Of a stretch of DNA of 32,097 nt, positions 17,089 to 25,738 are shown in pieces. Every line of letters starts with the position of its first letter. The stretch's first letter is position 1. The translations under genes were made by a program, and so were the position numbers. The DNA is taken from positions 1 to 32,097 of the forward strand of contig NZ_JRNB01000050.1 of assembly GCF_000758885.1 (NCBI RefSeq), read 5' to 3'. The notes under the pieces were generated by a model. That model did no database searches and was not told where the DNA came from. It saw only the letters and a program-made list of their open reading frames with translations. This DNA comes from Peptostreptococcus sp. MV1 (GTDB lineage Bacteria > Bacillota > Clostridia > Peptostreptococcales > Peptostreptococcaceae).

Positions 17089-18852
17089 CTAGGCCTGCTT
17101 TATCTTGGCCTTGGCTTCATCACTCGGTGTCACATATATGGTCTTGTTTTTTTCGTATATTACCATACCAGGCTTGGCACCTGATGGCTTCTTTACATTT
17201 TTCCTCATAGTATAATCCACTGGCACATTGGAAGACATCCTAGCCTTGCTGTAGTAGGCAGCCAGGGTTGCTGCTTCTATCAATTCCTCATCAGTCACAG
17301 TCATACCAGCAGACTTGATTAGGACATGAGACCCTGGTATATCCTTCGTATGGAACCACAAATCTTCATTATCTGCCAGCCTCAATGTCAGATAGTCATT
17401 TTGCTTGTTATTTTTACCGACTATTATCAGTTTGCCATGATATGACCTAAATTTCCTCATATCTGTACCTGGCTTGTTGTCCTTCTTAGGCATCTTGTAG
17501 GACTTGATATAGCCTTCTCTGATCAATTCTTCCCTGATTTCCTTGAGCTCTCTGGCATCGTCACAATTTTCTATACTTAAAAGTGTATTTTCCAAGTATT
17601 CCTTCTCTTGTATATTTATGACCATCTGCTTGGAGATTTCCTCACCTGCATTCTTTAGCTTGTTGTATTTTTTAAAGTATTTTTGGGCATTTTCTGATGG
17701 CGATAGGTTGACCCTCAGGTCAATTTCTATCTCCTTGTTGTTATCATAGAAATTTTCCAAGACCACCTTGTCCATACCTTCTTTTATCATGTATATATAG
17801 GAAGTTATCAGCTCACCCTTTATCCTGTACTTGTCAGCATTCTCAGATTCATTGAGTTCGATCATCTGCTTGTCTATCTTATGCTTGACCCTATCCAGCT
17901 TTAGAGAAAGGTTCTTCTTCATAGAAGAGGCTCTTTGATTTATCCTATCCTTCTTGTCCTTGGCTAGGTAGTAGTCCTCTATTATTGTTGATATACTGTC
18001 GTCGTAAATCTCTGTCAGGTCTTTATATTGACTCAGCCTGATACTGCTAAATTCAACTATCTTGTCCCTCTTCTTGTCTATAATTATACTAGGATAGACC
18101 TTGTTTTTGTCTAGGTCGTCAAATATGGTGTTTATACAGTCCACAAGTGACCTTATATCTTCATTGGATAGGTCTTCTACTTCAGTGTTCGCTTCTAGCC
18201 CAACCCTGACACAAACCTCCCTGGCTACCAGTGGAGATAGGCCCAATATATTGCCGTATATAGCCTTGAACACAGGCCCCTTAGACCTATTTATCCTCAA
18301 GGTAAACTTGTCCACATCTATTATATCAAGTGGGTTTAGCTTGTCCTGGCTAGGTGGCAACTCATAGCTGACTCCTGGCAATACCTGTCTGGCCCTACTG
18401 ACACTTAAGGGGACTCTCTTTATAGAGTCTATAACCTTGCCCTCTAAGTCAGACACTAAAATTATATTACTGTGCTTGCCCATGATTTCTATATATAGGT
18501 CCTTACAAGTCTTTTCCCTCAACTCATCATATGATTCTACAGAAATTTTAATTATCCTCTCAAATCCGACCTGGTCTATACCCACTATGACACCACCCTG
18601 GATATATTTTCTCAAAGTCATGCAAAATACAGGTGCCTTTTTAGGATTTGTCTTTTCGTACTTATTAGCTATATATACCCTTGGATGTGATGCACTTGCA
18701 CTCAACAAGAGCTTGCAGGCACCCTCCTTGGACCTTATTTTTAGGCAGACCTCATCCTTTTCGGGCTGGTATACCTTGTCTATCTTTGAATCGATTAGCT
18801 TTTCTCTTAGCTCACCGACCAATGACTTTACTACTATTCCGTCAAATGACAT
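17089..18852 (-). CDS. rqcH: Rqc2 homologue RqcH (NFACT family, ribosome quality control)
   Basis: RqcH binds stalled 50S subunits carrying peptidyl-tRNA and drives addition of C-terminal alanine tails; the family was formerly annotated as fibronectin-binding FbpA. Of 587 residues, the NFACT-N domain opens M-S-F-D-G-I-V-V, followed by a helix-hairpin-helix part, a long coiled coil (about 280-440), and NFACT-R (about 465-580, with D-L-W-F-H-T-K-D-I-P-G-S-H). The conserved Asp-Arg of the N-domain appears as Glu98-Arg99 in G-F-E-R-I. A frame opens from 18879, but GAGG 9 bases before the ATG at 18850-18852 fixes the start, 19 bases past pyrR. Confidence 0.93.
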   Translation of the reverse strand: MSFDGIVVKSLVGELREKLIDSKIDKVYQPEKDEVCLKIRSKEGACKLLLSASASHPRVYIANKYEKTNPKKAPVFCMTLRKYIQGGVIVGIDQVGFERIIKISVESYDELREKTCKDLYIEIMGKHSNIILVSDLEGKVIDSIKRVPLSVSRARQVLPGVSYELPPSQDKLNPLDIIDVDKFTLRINRSKGPVFKAIYGNILGLSPLVAREVCVRVGLEANTEVEDLSNEDIRSLVDCINTIFDDLDKNKVYPSIIIDKKRDKIVEFSSIRLSQYKDLTEIYDDSISTIIEDYYLAKDKKDRINQRASSMKKNLSLKLDRVKHKIDKQMIELNESENADKYRIKGELITSYIYMIKEGMDKVVLENFYDNNKEIEIDLRVNLSPSENAQKYFKKYNKLKNAGEEISKQMVINIQEKEYLENTLLSIENCDDARELKEIREELIREGYIKSYKMPKKDNKPGTDMRKFRSYHGKLIIVGKNNKQNDYLTLRLADNEDLWFHTKDIPGSHVLIKSAGMTVTDEELIEAATLAAYYSKARMSSNVPVDYTMRKNVKKPSGAKPGMVIYEKNKTIYVTPSDEAKAKIKQA

Positions 18853-18871
18853 ATCTATTTCCTCAAACTTT

Positions 18872-19402
18872 CTATTCACAGATTATAACTGAATTTTCCT
18901 GGTCAAATTCCTCGAAATTCACCTGGACCTTTTCCAGCCTAGATGTAGGAACATTCTTGCCCACATAGTCGGCCCTGATAGGCAGCTCCCTATGACCCCT
19001 ATCTATTAGGACTGCCAACTGGATTAGCTTGGGCCTTCCATTGTCTATAATGTAGTCTAGGGCTGCCCTAATAGTCCTACCTGTAAACAGGACATCATCC
19101 ACTAGGACAACTGTCTTGTCGTGGACATCCAGATCAAATTCCTCATCTCTAATATCACTCCTATCCCTATTCACATCATCCCTATAGGCAGTGATATCTA
19201 TAAATCCACATGCTAGGTCAACATTCTCTATCTGACCTATCTTGTCTGCTATCATCTTGGCCAGTGGTATCCCCTTTGACTTGATGCCGACTATACATAT
19301 ATCCTCTACACCCTTATTTTTTTCTATTATTTCGTGACTGATCCTGGTAACGGCCCTCTGTATGGCCTTTTCATCCATTATCTTAGCTTTTTCCGTAGTC
19401 AT
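18872..19402 (-). CDS. pyrR: Bifunctional pyr operon regulator / uracil phosphoribosyltransferase PyrR
   Basis: PyrR binds pyr mRNA in response to UMP and also converts uracil plus PRPP to UMP. The 176-residue protein is full length, with the PRPP loop [13 protein letters not shown] at 98-110 and the [20 protein letters not shown] stretch typical of PyrR. It starts 4 bases after rluD. No pyr biosynthetic genes are in the window, so it would act in trans. The linkage lspA-rluD-pyrR is common in Firmicutes. Confidence 0.95.
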   Translation of the reverse strand: MTTEKAKIMDEKAIQRAVTRISHEIIEKNKGVEDICIVGIKSKGIPLAKMIADKIGQIENVDLACGFIDITAYRDDVNRDRSDIRDEEFDLDVHDKTVVLVDDVLFTGRTIRAALDYIIDNGRPKLIQLAVLIDRGHRELPIRADYVGKNVPTSRLEKVQVNFEEFDQENSVIICE

Positions 19403-19406
19403 CCAC

Positions 19407-20339
19407 CTATCTCCTTATCGTATCCAATATCTTCTTAAAATAATCAGGCAATTCGCTTACAAATTCCATATAGTCCCCTGTCCTAGGATGTATAAATCCC
19501 AGTTTCCTAGCGTGTAGGGTCTGGCCTTCTAACTTGGAAAACTTCTTGACCTGATAGCCATAGAGCTTGTCTCCCAAAATTGGGTGCCTCAAATAGTTAC
19601 TGTGGACCCTAATCTGGTGGGTCCTACCAGTTTCTAAATTAGCCTTCATATAGGTATAGCCCTCCAGGTGATCTATCACTGTAAAATGAGTCACAGCCCT
19701 CCTACCACCATTTTCCAAAACTGCCATTTTGAGCCTGTCCTTGGGATTCCTTCCAATATTTTTGTCCACTGTCATCTGGTCCCAGTCAACACTACCTAGG
19801 CAAATCATTTCGTATTCTCTAGTAATAGAATGAAGCTTGAACTGGTCTGCTAACCCTTGGTGACTTGCATTATTCTTGGCCACTACTAGGAGACCTGATG
19901 TATTCTTGTCTATCCTATGTACAATACCTGGCCTGATTACACCATTTATAGAGGACAGCTTGTCCTTACAGTGGTACATTATAGCATTTACCAGGGTTCC
20001 ATCTGGATTGCCCGGTGCCGGATGGACTACCATTCCCTGTGGCTTGTTGACTATCAAGAAGTCATCATCCTCATAGACTATATCGAGCGGAATATCCTGG
20101 GCTACAACCTCCAGTACTTCAGGTTCCGGCATGGCTATCTCTATCCTGTCACCCTCTTCTAGCTTGTAGCTGGCCTTTTTGACCACCTCATCGACTAGGA
20201 TTAGGCCTTCCTTTATCAACTTTTGGACATAGGACCTAGATATATCCTGGTACTGGTCTGATACAAATACATCCAACCTCTTGCCAACATCATCTTGACC
20301 CACCTGGTAGGCATCTACCTGCTCATAAGTCTGGTCCAT
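19407..20339 (-). CDS. RluA/RluD-family pseudouridine synthase
   Basis: Isomerises uridine to pseudouridine in RNA, probably 23S rRNA. The 310-residue protein has an S4 RNA-binding domain (about 16-75, R-L-D-V-F-V-S ... [10 protein letters not shown]) and the catalytic core with [12 protein letters not shown], catalytic Asp144. Tight placement after lspA (the lspA TAG is immediately followed by this ATG) matches the RluD-like gene next to lspA in many Firmicutes. The exact target uridines are not predictable here. Confidence 0.93.
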   Translation of the reverse strand: MDQTYEQVDAYQVGQDDVGKRLDVFVSDQYQDISRSYVQKLIKEGLILVDEVVKKASYKLEEGDRIEIAMPEPEVLEVVAQDIPLDIVYEDDDFLIVNKPQGMVVHPAPGNPDGTLVNAIMYHCKDKLSSINGVIRPGIVHRIDKNTSGLLVVAKNNASHQGLADQFKLHSITREYEMICLGSVDWDQMTVDKNIGRNPKDRLKMAVLENGGRRAVTHFTVIDHLEGYTYMKANLETGRTHQIRVHSNYLRHPILGDKLYGYQVKKFSKLEGQTLHARKLGFIHPRTGDYMEFVSELPDYFKKILDTIRR

Positions 20340-20816
20340 CTAGTCCACATCCTCTCCTGCTAAAAATACACTAATACACAATACTATAGTCCCCAAGACA
20401 ACAAGTATATCTGCAAAATTAAATACATAGGACCATATAAACCTAAAGTCAAAAAAGTCCACTACATATCCCAGCCAAACCCTGTCTATCAGGTTACCTA
20501 TAGCCCCTGCTATAATAGACGCTACTGACAGCCTATTTATCTTGGCCAGGCTAGAAGCCTTCCTACTAGTCTGGGCCTTGGCCCTAGACCTATGTATATA
20601 TACTATTCCTGCAATAGCCACCACTATGGCCACTGCAACAAAAAATCCCTTCATATTTTGGAGCATACCAAAGGCCGCCCCCCTATTTTCCACATAGGTA
20701 AGGTTAAAAATCCCACCTATGACACTTATACTCTCACCAGTGGCCAGTCTAGTCTTGACCAAATATTTAGTCGTCTGGTCTATCCCTATCAAGACCAATA
20801 TTAAAATTTCATACAT
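20340..20816 (-). CDS. lspA: Lipoprotein signal peptidase (signal peptidase II)
   Basis: Removes signal peptides from diacylglyceryl-prolipoproteins at the membrane. The 158-residue protein has four hydrophobic segments and the family's conserved blocks V-E-N-R-G-A-A-F-G, G-N-L-I-D-R and V-V-D-F, and F-N-F-A-D. The catalytic aspartates are Asp120 (V-V-D-F) and Asp136 (F-N-F-A-D). A basic insertion (about 76-95, R-S-R-A-K-A-Q-T-S-R-K) sits in a loop between helices 2 and 3. GAGGATGG precedes the ATG. It lies 28 bases after the esterase gene and directly abuts the pseudouridine synthase. Confidence 0.95.
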   Translation of the reverse strand: MYEILILVLIGIDQTTKYLVKTRLATGESISVIGGIFNLTYVENRGAAFGMLQNMKGFFVAVAIVVAIAGIVYIHRSRAKAQTSRKASSLAKINRLSVASIIAGAIGNLIDRVWLGYVVDFFDFRFIWSYVFNFADILVVLGTIVLCISVFLAGEDVD

Positions 20817-20844
20817 AATCCATCCTCACAAACTTATATGGCTA

Positions 20845-21612
20845 CTATTCCTTTAAAAAATTAACCGTCTCAAAGACCACGTCATTGATATGCCAAGGCA
20901 TAAAGAAGATATGCTTACCACCCTTGACCTCTACTAGTCTACAATCCTTGTATAGGCCTGCAGCCTTTTTGGCATAGCTAATATCTACCAACTCGTCCTT
21001 TGTCCCATGGCATATTAGGACTGGCTTGTCAAAGCCCTCCATCTCCTTCCAAGGATCCAGTTTTTTGGCATCTTCGACAAACTTCCTACCCAAGTTGACA
21101 CTACCAGTCACCCTGAATTTTTCCTCTGGATTGTCTGGGTCTATCTTGACACCCATTATATTACCAGCCCTGACATCATCAGGTATGCAAAGAGCTGGAT
21201 AGTACAAGAACATCTTGTATATCTCATCTGCGTGGTCTGCAGCGAATAGGGCTGTAACTAGGCCACCCTGGGATAGGCCACCTAATATTATCCTGTCTCT
21301 ATCAATATAGTCCAGGCCTTTCACATATTCAAATACACTTGCCAGGTCATCCTTTAGGGTAAATACACTCATATCGACCGAATCCCTACCCTGACTCTTG
21401 CCAAAGCCTGATCCTGGAAAGTCAAATATACATACTGCAAAGCCAGATGGACTGATACGTCTAGCATACCTGGCTGTAGAATTTAGGGTCAAGCCAAACT
21501 CATGACTCATAATGATGGTCGGTAGCTTGGATTGGCCATCATAGTCAGGAGGTAAGTATACTTCTCCCTTTATCAATATGTCACCCTTTTTTATCTCAAA
21601 ATTTTTAATCAT
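20845..21612 (-). CDS. Alpha/beta hydrolase (esterase / dienelactone-hydrolase-like)
   Basis: A 255-residue predicted cytoplasmic serine hydrolase with a complete triad: Ser114 in G-L-S-Q-G-G, Asp206 in H-G-T-K-D-E-L-V-D, and His234 in G-G-K-H. M-S-H-E-F-G (35-40) forms the oxyanion region and G-S-G-F-G-K-S-Q-G resembles the loop of acyl-ester hydrolases. This looks like clostridial carboxylesterases or feruloyl-esterase-like proteins; the true substrate is unknown. It is the first gene of the lspA operon; GGAG lies 8 bases before the ATG. Confidence 0.85.
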   Translation of the reverse strand: MIKNFEIKKGDILIKGEVYLPPDYDGQSKLPTIIMSHEFGLTLNSTARYARRISPSGFAVCIFDFPGSGFGKSQGRDSVDMSVFTLKDDLASVFEYVKGLDYIDRDRIILGGLSQGGLVTALFAADHADEIYKMFLYYPALCIPDDVRAGNIMGVKIDPDNPEEKFRVTGSVNLGRKFVEDAKKLDPWKEMEGFDKPVLICHGTKDELVDISYAKKAAGLYKDCRLVEVKGGKHIFFMPWHINDVVFETVNFLKE

Positions 21613-21616
21613 ATTC

Positions 21617-21704
21617 TTACTCCATTTTATCTTTACTAGTTGCTTACACTACTAGTCCTGCTCTATTTTTATCTTCATTAGTCCTTTACGCTCACATTAC
21701 TAAT
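21617..21704. repeat. Imperfect tandem duplication in the leader of the esterase-lspA operon
   Basis: Two diverged copies of an approximately 40-base unit lie head to tail (about 21617-21656 and 21657-21704). On the minus strand they read AACTAGTAAAGATAAAATGG and GACTAATGAAGATAAAAATA in the matching part. The copy next to the gene supplies the ribosome site (GGAGTAAG); the distal copy carries a degraded version. It has no coding potential. Confidence 0.45.
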
Positions 21705-21712
21705 TATAACAT
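21704..21712 (-). promoter_or_regulatory. Candidate extended -10 promoter of the esterase-lspA-rluD-pyrR-rqcH operon
   Basis: The minus strand reads TGTTATAAT in this stretch, an extended -10 (TGn plus TATAAT), about 92 bases upstream of the esterase start. No clear -35 is present. It lies between the trpS terminator and the first gene of the operon. Confidence 0.4.
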
Positions 21713-21756
21713 AAAAAACCTTTTTTATTTTATTGCTTTTTGCTATAAGTTCTCAT

Positions 21757-21787
21757 AAAAAAAATGGATGCCTATTTCTAAGCACCC
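21757..21787 (-). terminator. Terminator of trpS
   Basis: On the minus strand, GGGTGC (21782-21787) pairs with GCATCC (21766-21771) with one G-U pair, followed by ATTTTTTTT. It begins 14 bases after the trpS stop codon. Confidence 0.7.
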
Positions 21788-21800
21788 ATAATATAGTCAA

Positions 21801-22808
21801 CTAAAAATTCTTAGGTATAAATCCTATCTTGTCATACACATCTCTTAGAGTCTTGCCGGCCCTGATACTAGCCTTTTGAGCCCCTCTAGTGTAGATACCT
21901 TCTAGGTAGTCCCTATTTTCCAATAGGTAGTTATACTTTTCTCTGATCGGTCTCAACTGTTCAACCACAGCCTCTGCCATTTCACCCTTGAAGGCTCCAT
22001 ATCCCTTGCCCTCATACATGGCTACTATTTCCTCAACACTCCTATCAGTCATAGCTGAATAGATGTTGATTAGGTTCTTTAGGCCTGGCTGGTCATCAGT
22101 ATACTTAACTATACCAACTGAGTCTGTCACCGCCTTTTTTATCTTCTTGGCTGTAGTATCTGCATCCTCTGCCAATAGGATAAATCCATTTGGATTTGAG
22201 TCAGACTTACTCATCTTCTTTTCTGGCTCCTGTAGACTCATTACCCTTGCAGTCTCCTTAGGATAATAGCCTTCAGGAACTATAAATGTCTCCCCAAATC
22301 TATTATTAAACCTAGTTGCTAGGTCTCTTGCCAATTCCATATGCTGCTTCTGGTCATCACCTACTGGCACCAAATCAGCCTGATATAATAGGATATCTGC
22401 CGCCATCAAGACAGGATATGTGAATAGACCTGCATTCAGGTTCTGCTCGCTCTTTCTAGACTTGTCCTTGTACTGAGTCATCCTGTTCAATTCACCAATA
22501 TAAGTCATAGTGCATAGGGCCCAATTTAGTTCAGCGTGTTCGTGAACATGTGACTGGATAAATATAGTATTCAAATCAGGATCAATACCACAAGCTATGA
22601 ACTGGGCCAATAGCTCAATTGTCTGTCTCCTCAAGACCTCTGGGTCCTGTGGTACAGTTATTGCGTGCATATTTACCATACTAAAGAAACACTCATATTC
22701 CTTCTGTAGCTTAGTCCAGCTCTTCAATGCTCCTAGGTAATTACCCAATGTCATCTTACCAGATGGCTGAACTCCACTAAAAATAACCTTCTTTTCATTT
22801 TCTCCCAT
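21801..22808 (-). CDS. trpS: Tryptophan--tRNA ligase
   Basis: Charges tRNA-Trp in the cytosol. The 335-residue class I synthetase shows the HIGH-equivalent P-S-G-K-M-T-L-G-N-Y-L-G (15-26) and K-M-S-K-S (198-202), with P-V-G-D-D-Q-K-Q-H-M-E-L in the tryptophan and tRNA-binding core. The length is standard. AAAGGAG precedes the ATG. It has its own promoter (22850-22878) and terminator. The leader is only about 35 bases, so there is no T-box riboswitch. Confidence 0.97.
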   Translation of the reverse strand: MGENEKKVIFSGVQPSGKMTLGNYLGALKSWTKLQKEYECFFSMVNMHAITVPQDPEVLRRQTIELLAQFIACGIDPDLNTIFIQSHVHEHAELNWALCTMTYIGELNRMTQYKDKSRKSEQNLNAGLFTYPVLMAADILLYQADLVPVGDDQKQHMELARDLATRFNNRFGETFIVPEGYYPKETARVMSLQEPEKKMSKSDSNPNGFILLAEDADTTAKKIKKAVTDSVGIVKYTDDQPGLKNLINIYSAMTDRSVEEIVAMYEGKGYGAFKGEMAEAVVEQLRPIREKYNYLLENRDYLEGIYTRGAQKASIRAGKTLRDVYDKIGFIPKNF

Positions 22809-22849
22809 AATTCTAATCTCCTTTATACGACAAGCTATATATCTCTTAA

Positions 22850-22878
22850 ATTATATCATTTGTAGAAAATTCGGTCAA
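22850..22878 (-). promoter_or_regulatory. Promoter of trpS
   Basis: TTGACC (22873-22878) and TATAAT (22850-22855) on the minus strand, exactly 17 bases apart. It overlaps the gap after the mtnN stop, so trpS can be transcribed independently of mtnN. Confidence 0.75.
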
Positions 22879-22883
22879 TTGTA

Positions 22884-23591
22884 TTAACCTATCTTGGCCA
22901 AGATATTTAGGACCATATCCTTCGAAGTCCCAGCAGCAACCTTGACAAATTCATCATAGGCCAACTCAGCTGACTTGTCTGCCTTGTCAGAAATTGCCCT
23001 AATTATAACAAATGGTATAGCATTACAGTGGGCCACATGGGCTATGGCACCACCCTCCATTTCACAGCAGTAGCCGTCAAATTCCTGTCTCAGATAAGTC
23101 TTTTCTTCAAGATCAGCTACAAACTTATCACCTGTCACGACCCTACCCTTATATGCCTTGAATGAGCTTTCCTCTTCCAAGAAGAACTGGTAGGCCATGT
23201 CTACTAGCCTGTCATCTGCCACAAATACAGATGTGTCCATCCTAGGTATTGTTCCCTTTGGATCACCCAGACTAGAAGCATCCACATCGTACTGGATTGC
23301 CTCTGTAGAGATTACTACATCATTTATGTTTAGGTCCTCATTTAGGGCACCTGCCACACCGGTATTGATAAGGGCACCAACACCGAACTCACTAATCAAA
23401 ATCTGTGTACACATTGCAGCATTGACCTTGGCTATACCACACTCAACCACTACTACATCCACACCTCTTATCTTACCTTCATTGAAGGTCATTCCAGCAA
23501 CCTTCCTAGTCTTTCTATCCTCTATCATGGCAGCCAATTCCACTACCTCTTCATTCATGGCACCAATTATACCAATCCTTATAGCCTTCAT
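22884..23591 (-). CDS. mtnN: 5'-methylthioadenosine / S-adenosylhomocysteine nucleosidase
   Basis: Hydrolyses MTA and SAH, recycling methyl-cycle by-products and producing the S-ribosylhomocysteine precursor of AI-2. The 235-residue protein has G-I-I-G-A-M-N-E-E-V at the N-terminus (general acid Glu15 by alignment with E. coli Glu12), the E-M-E-G-G-A motif in the purine and ribose pocket, and R-A-I-S-D-K-A-D with catalytic Asp202. GGAGG lies just before the ATG. It is 24 bases after the UPF0324 gene, so both are probably co-transcribed. Confidence 0.95.
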   Translation of the reverse strand: MKAIRIGIIGAMNEEVVELAAMIEDRKTRKVAGMTFNEGKIRGVDVVVVECGIAKVNAAMCTQILISEFGVGALINTGVAGALNEDLNINDVVISTEAIQYDVDASSLGDPKGTIPRMDTSVFVADDRLVDMAYQFFLEEESSFKAYKGRVVTGDKFVADLEEKTYLRQEFDGYCCEMEGGAIAHVAHCNAIPFVIIRAISDKADKSAELAYDEFVKVAAGTSKDMVLNILAKIG

Positions 23592-23615
23592 TATTCCTCC
23601 AATTTATAAAATACT

Positions 23616-24668
23616 CTACATCAAGCCTGTAACTACCTGTATAGCCAAACTAACCAAAATTATTCCAATCCAACAAGTGGCTCCTAATAACAAGGGCTTG
23701 CCACCAGTCTTTATCAACCTAACTATATTAGTATTCAAACCTATAGCCCCCATGGCCATAACTATAAAGAACTTGCTGACCTTCTTCATCAAGGCAAAAA
23801 ATCCTGTCACTATACTGGCACTAGCACCAGAAATTATACCCCTACCTATAGCTACTTCTAGTAGAGTTGTAATGATAGAGCAAAGTATAAAGTATAGGAT
23901 AAACTTTGGCAACATAGCTAAAAAATTTATCTTCTTGTCATCCTGGCCACTGGATTTCTTAGTCTCATAAAGTGATAGACAGAATGTTATCGGTATAATC
24001 GCCAATGTCCTAGTCAACTTAACTATTGTAGCTGAATCCAATACAGCAGAACCTGTCTTGTGGATACTATCCCATGATGAAGCAGCTGCAGTAACTGATG
24101 AAGTATCATTTATAGCTGTACCTGCAAATATGGCAAATCCACTATTAGATAGGCCTAATAAATCACCCAACATTGGGAATATCAAGGCAGCTATTATATT
24201 AAAGAAGAATATTACAGAAATAGCCTGGGCTATCTCATCACTGTCAGCATCTACTACAGGGGCAGTAGCCGCTATAGCTGAGCCACCACATATAGATGAG
24301 CCAACACCCACCAAGACAGAAATCTTCCTTGGTATATTCAGGGCCTTACACATAATATATGATATTATTAAAGACGTAGCAATTGTACAAACAATAATAG
24401 GCAAGGAAGTCTTGCCCACCTTTATTATCATCTGTAGGTTCAAGCCAAATCCCAACAAGATAACAGCATACTGGAGTACCTTCTTTGATACAAAATTAAT
24501 ACCCGACTGGAAGGGCTGCTTGCCATCCTTTATTACCATACCGACCAAGATACCTATCAGTATAGAAAATACCGGACCACCAATAATTGGCATCATCTTG
24601 CCCAAAAACCAGGCAGGGATAGCCATAATAAAACAAAATAAAATTCCTTTAAAGTTTTTCTTATTCAA
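23616..24668 (-). CDS. UPF0324 / YeiH-family putative sulfate-exporter-type membrane protein
   Basis: A 350-residue polytopic membrane protein with about ten hydrophobic helices. Recognisable conserved parts are F-S-I-L-I-G-I-L-V-G-M near the start, G-V-G-S-S-I-C-G-G-S-A-I-A-A-T-A-P-V, and G-T-A-I-N-D-T-S-S-V-T-A-A. This is the UPF0324 (YeiH/YadS-like) family, annotated by homology as putative sulfate exporters without firm biochemical proof. The start is TTG (24666-24668), with AGGGGGT 7 bases upstream; an ATG just before it is out of frame. A TATAAT lies upstream without a good -35. Confidence 0.88.
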   Translation of the reverse strand: MNKKNFKGILFCFIMAIPAWFLGKMMPIIGGPVFSILIGILVGMVIKDGKQPFQSGINFVSKKVLQYAVILLGFGLNLQMIIKVGKTSLPIIVCTIATSLIISYIMCKALNIPRKISVLVGVGSSICGGSAIAATAPVVDADSDEIAQAISVIFFFNIIAALIFPMLGDLLGLSNSGFAIFAGTAINDTSSVTAAASSWDSIHKTGSAVLDSATIVKLTRTLAIIPITFCLSLYETKKSSGQDDKKINFLAMLPKFILYFILCSIITTLLEVAIGRGIISGASASIVTGFFALMKKVSKFFIVMAMGAIGLNTNIVRLIKTGGKPLLLGATCWIGIILVSLAIQVVTGLM

Positions 24669-24770
24669 CTCATTACCCCCTATTTACCAAATGAGATTCA
24701 GCCATATGAATACCAAACCTCATTTTCTTATTTTCACAAACCTAATTATAACACAGAGGGACTCAAAAAT

Positions 24771-25544
24771 CTATTTCACGGAAATAAAATCTTTCATAGA
24801 TTCAAATTTTTTATCACCTATGCCAGATACGTTTTTTATATCCTCAATACTAGCAAATTTACCCTGCTTGGTCCTATAATCTACTATCTTCTTAGCCGTT
24901 GCAGGACCTACTCCCGGTATGGACTCCATACTCTTTTCATCCGCCGTATTTATATTAATCTTGCCATCACTAGAACCCTGGCCTGGTCCACCAACCTGAC
25001 CTCCAGTACCTGACACCTGTCCTCTAGCCTGTCCAGATTGACCTGCCTCAAGGCCCTGGTCATCCTGTCCCTTGTAGGGTATTATATAGTGCTGGGAATC
25101 CTCCAGATTCATGGCCAGATTAATCCTATTTATATCAGCATCCTTGGCAAGACCACCCACCATCTTGATGGCATCATCTAACCTCTTGTCACCACCAATA
25201 GTTATAACTCCTGGACTGGCCACTGCCCCTGATATATAGACTACGATTTTAGAATTTTTGGGCTTTGGCTTGTCATCATCTAGGCTGACCACATTGCCAC
25301 CATTATCTGTACCACTAGACCTTTCACCTTCTTGACCACGATTATTTGCCAAAAACCTATCATTTCCGCCTGTATTTATATTGCTCCTTTGATCTCTTGA
25401 GCCATCACCAACAAGATTCCTAGCCTCAAAAAGACCCAGTCCACCTACAAAAATCAACTTGTATGCCAAAAACAAGACCACCAAGCCTGTTATTATCAAT
25501 TTTTTCCTATCCAATCCCTTCAATTTAGCAAGCAACCTATCCAT
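24771..25544 (-). CDS. comEA: ComEA-family DNA-binding protein (SLBB plus helix-hairpin-helix)
   Basis: By family, ComEA is a membrane-anchored receptor that binds double-stranded DNA during natural transformation. The 257-residue protein has an N-terminal transmembrane anchor (about 15-37), a Gly/Asn/Asp-rich linker, an SLBB domain (about 78-145, V-V-Y-I-S-G-A-V-A-S-P-G-V), a Gly/Gln-rich spacer, and tandem helix-hairpin-helix motifs at the end (I-N-I-N-T-A ... I-P-G-V-G-P-A-T-A-K and V-S-G-I-G-D-K-K). A TTG-initiated frame starts two codons earlier; GGAGG spacing favours the ATG at 25542-25544. ComEB and ComEC do not follow it, so a role in competence here is unproven. Confidence 0.88.
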   Translation of the reverse strand: MDRLLAKLKGLDRKKLIITGLVVLFLAYKLIFVGGLGLFEARNLVGDGSRDQRSNINTGGNDRFLANNRGQEGERSSGTDNGGNVVSLDDDKPKPKNSKIVVYISGAVASPGVITIGGDKRLDDAIKMVGGLAKDADINRINLAMNLEDSQHYIIPYKGQDDQGLEAGQSGQARGQVSGTGGQVGGPGQGSSDGKININTADEKSMESIPGVGPATAKKIVDYRTKQGKFASIEDIKNVSGIGDKKFESMKDFISVK

Positions 25545-25642
25545 AATCAACCTCCATCAAGATCCCGACTCTCACTCTCTATATCTTATAGACAATTTTA
25601 CAAAATTCACAATTTCTTTTAGTTTAAAATTCATCTAAGTTC

Positions 25643-25671
25643 TTCTTATATAGGGTATTTTATGATATACT
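25643..25671 (+). promoter_or_regulatory. Promoter of the D-Ala-D-Ala carboxypeptidase gene
   Basis: TTCTTA (25643-25648) and TATACT (25666-25671) are 17 bases apart, and TGA precedes the -10 to make an extended -10. The predicted mRNA leader is about 60 bases. Confidence 0.55.
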
Positions 25672-25700
25672 AATTTGGAGAATATAAATTAATAACCGGG

Positions 25701-25730
25701 GGAGGAGGAGATGTAATTTCAATACATCTA
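25701..25730 (+). promoter_or_regulatory. Unusual leader: strong Shine-Dalgarno, ATG-TAA, and hairpin before the dac start
   Basis: GGAGGAGGAG (25701-25710) is followed at once by ATG TAA (25711-25716), a start-stop mini-frame. Bases 25709-25715 (AGATGTA) pair with 25723-25729 (TACATCT) across a 7-nt loop. The real ATG is at 25739, 28 bases after the purine run in linear distance but about 9 after the hairpin. No other ribosome site is visible before the gene. The fold would bring the Shine-Dalgarno near the true start. Confidence 0.6.
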
Positions 25731-25738
25731 AACAATAT

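Noticed and set aside
22809-22849. T-box riboswitch upstream of trpS
   Set aside because: The promoter sits only about 40 bases from the start codon, too short for a T-box; no T-box core sequence was seen.
23197-24879. Two long plus-strand open frames (257 and 273 codons) opposite mtnN and the UPF0324 gene
   Set aside because: They mirror well-recognised minus-strand proteins, show no family motifs and lack ribosome sites; they arise from low-stop codon use on the other strand.
24771-25544. A competence operon
   Set aside because: Only comEA is present; no comEB, comEC or pilus genes are adjacent, so competence is not supported by context.
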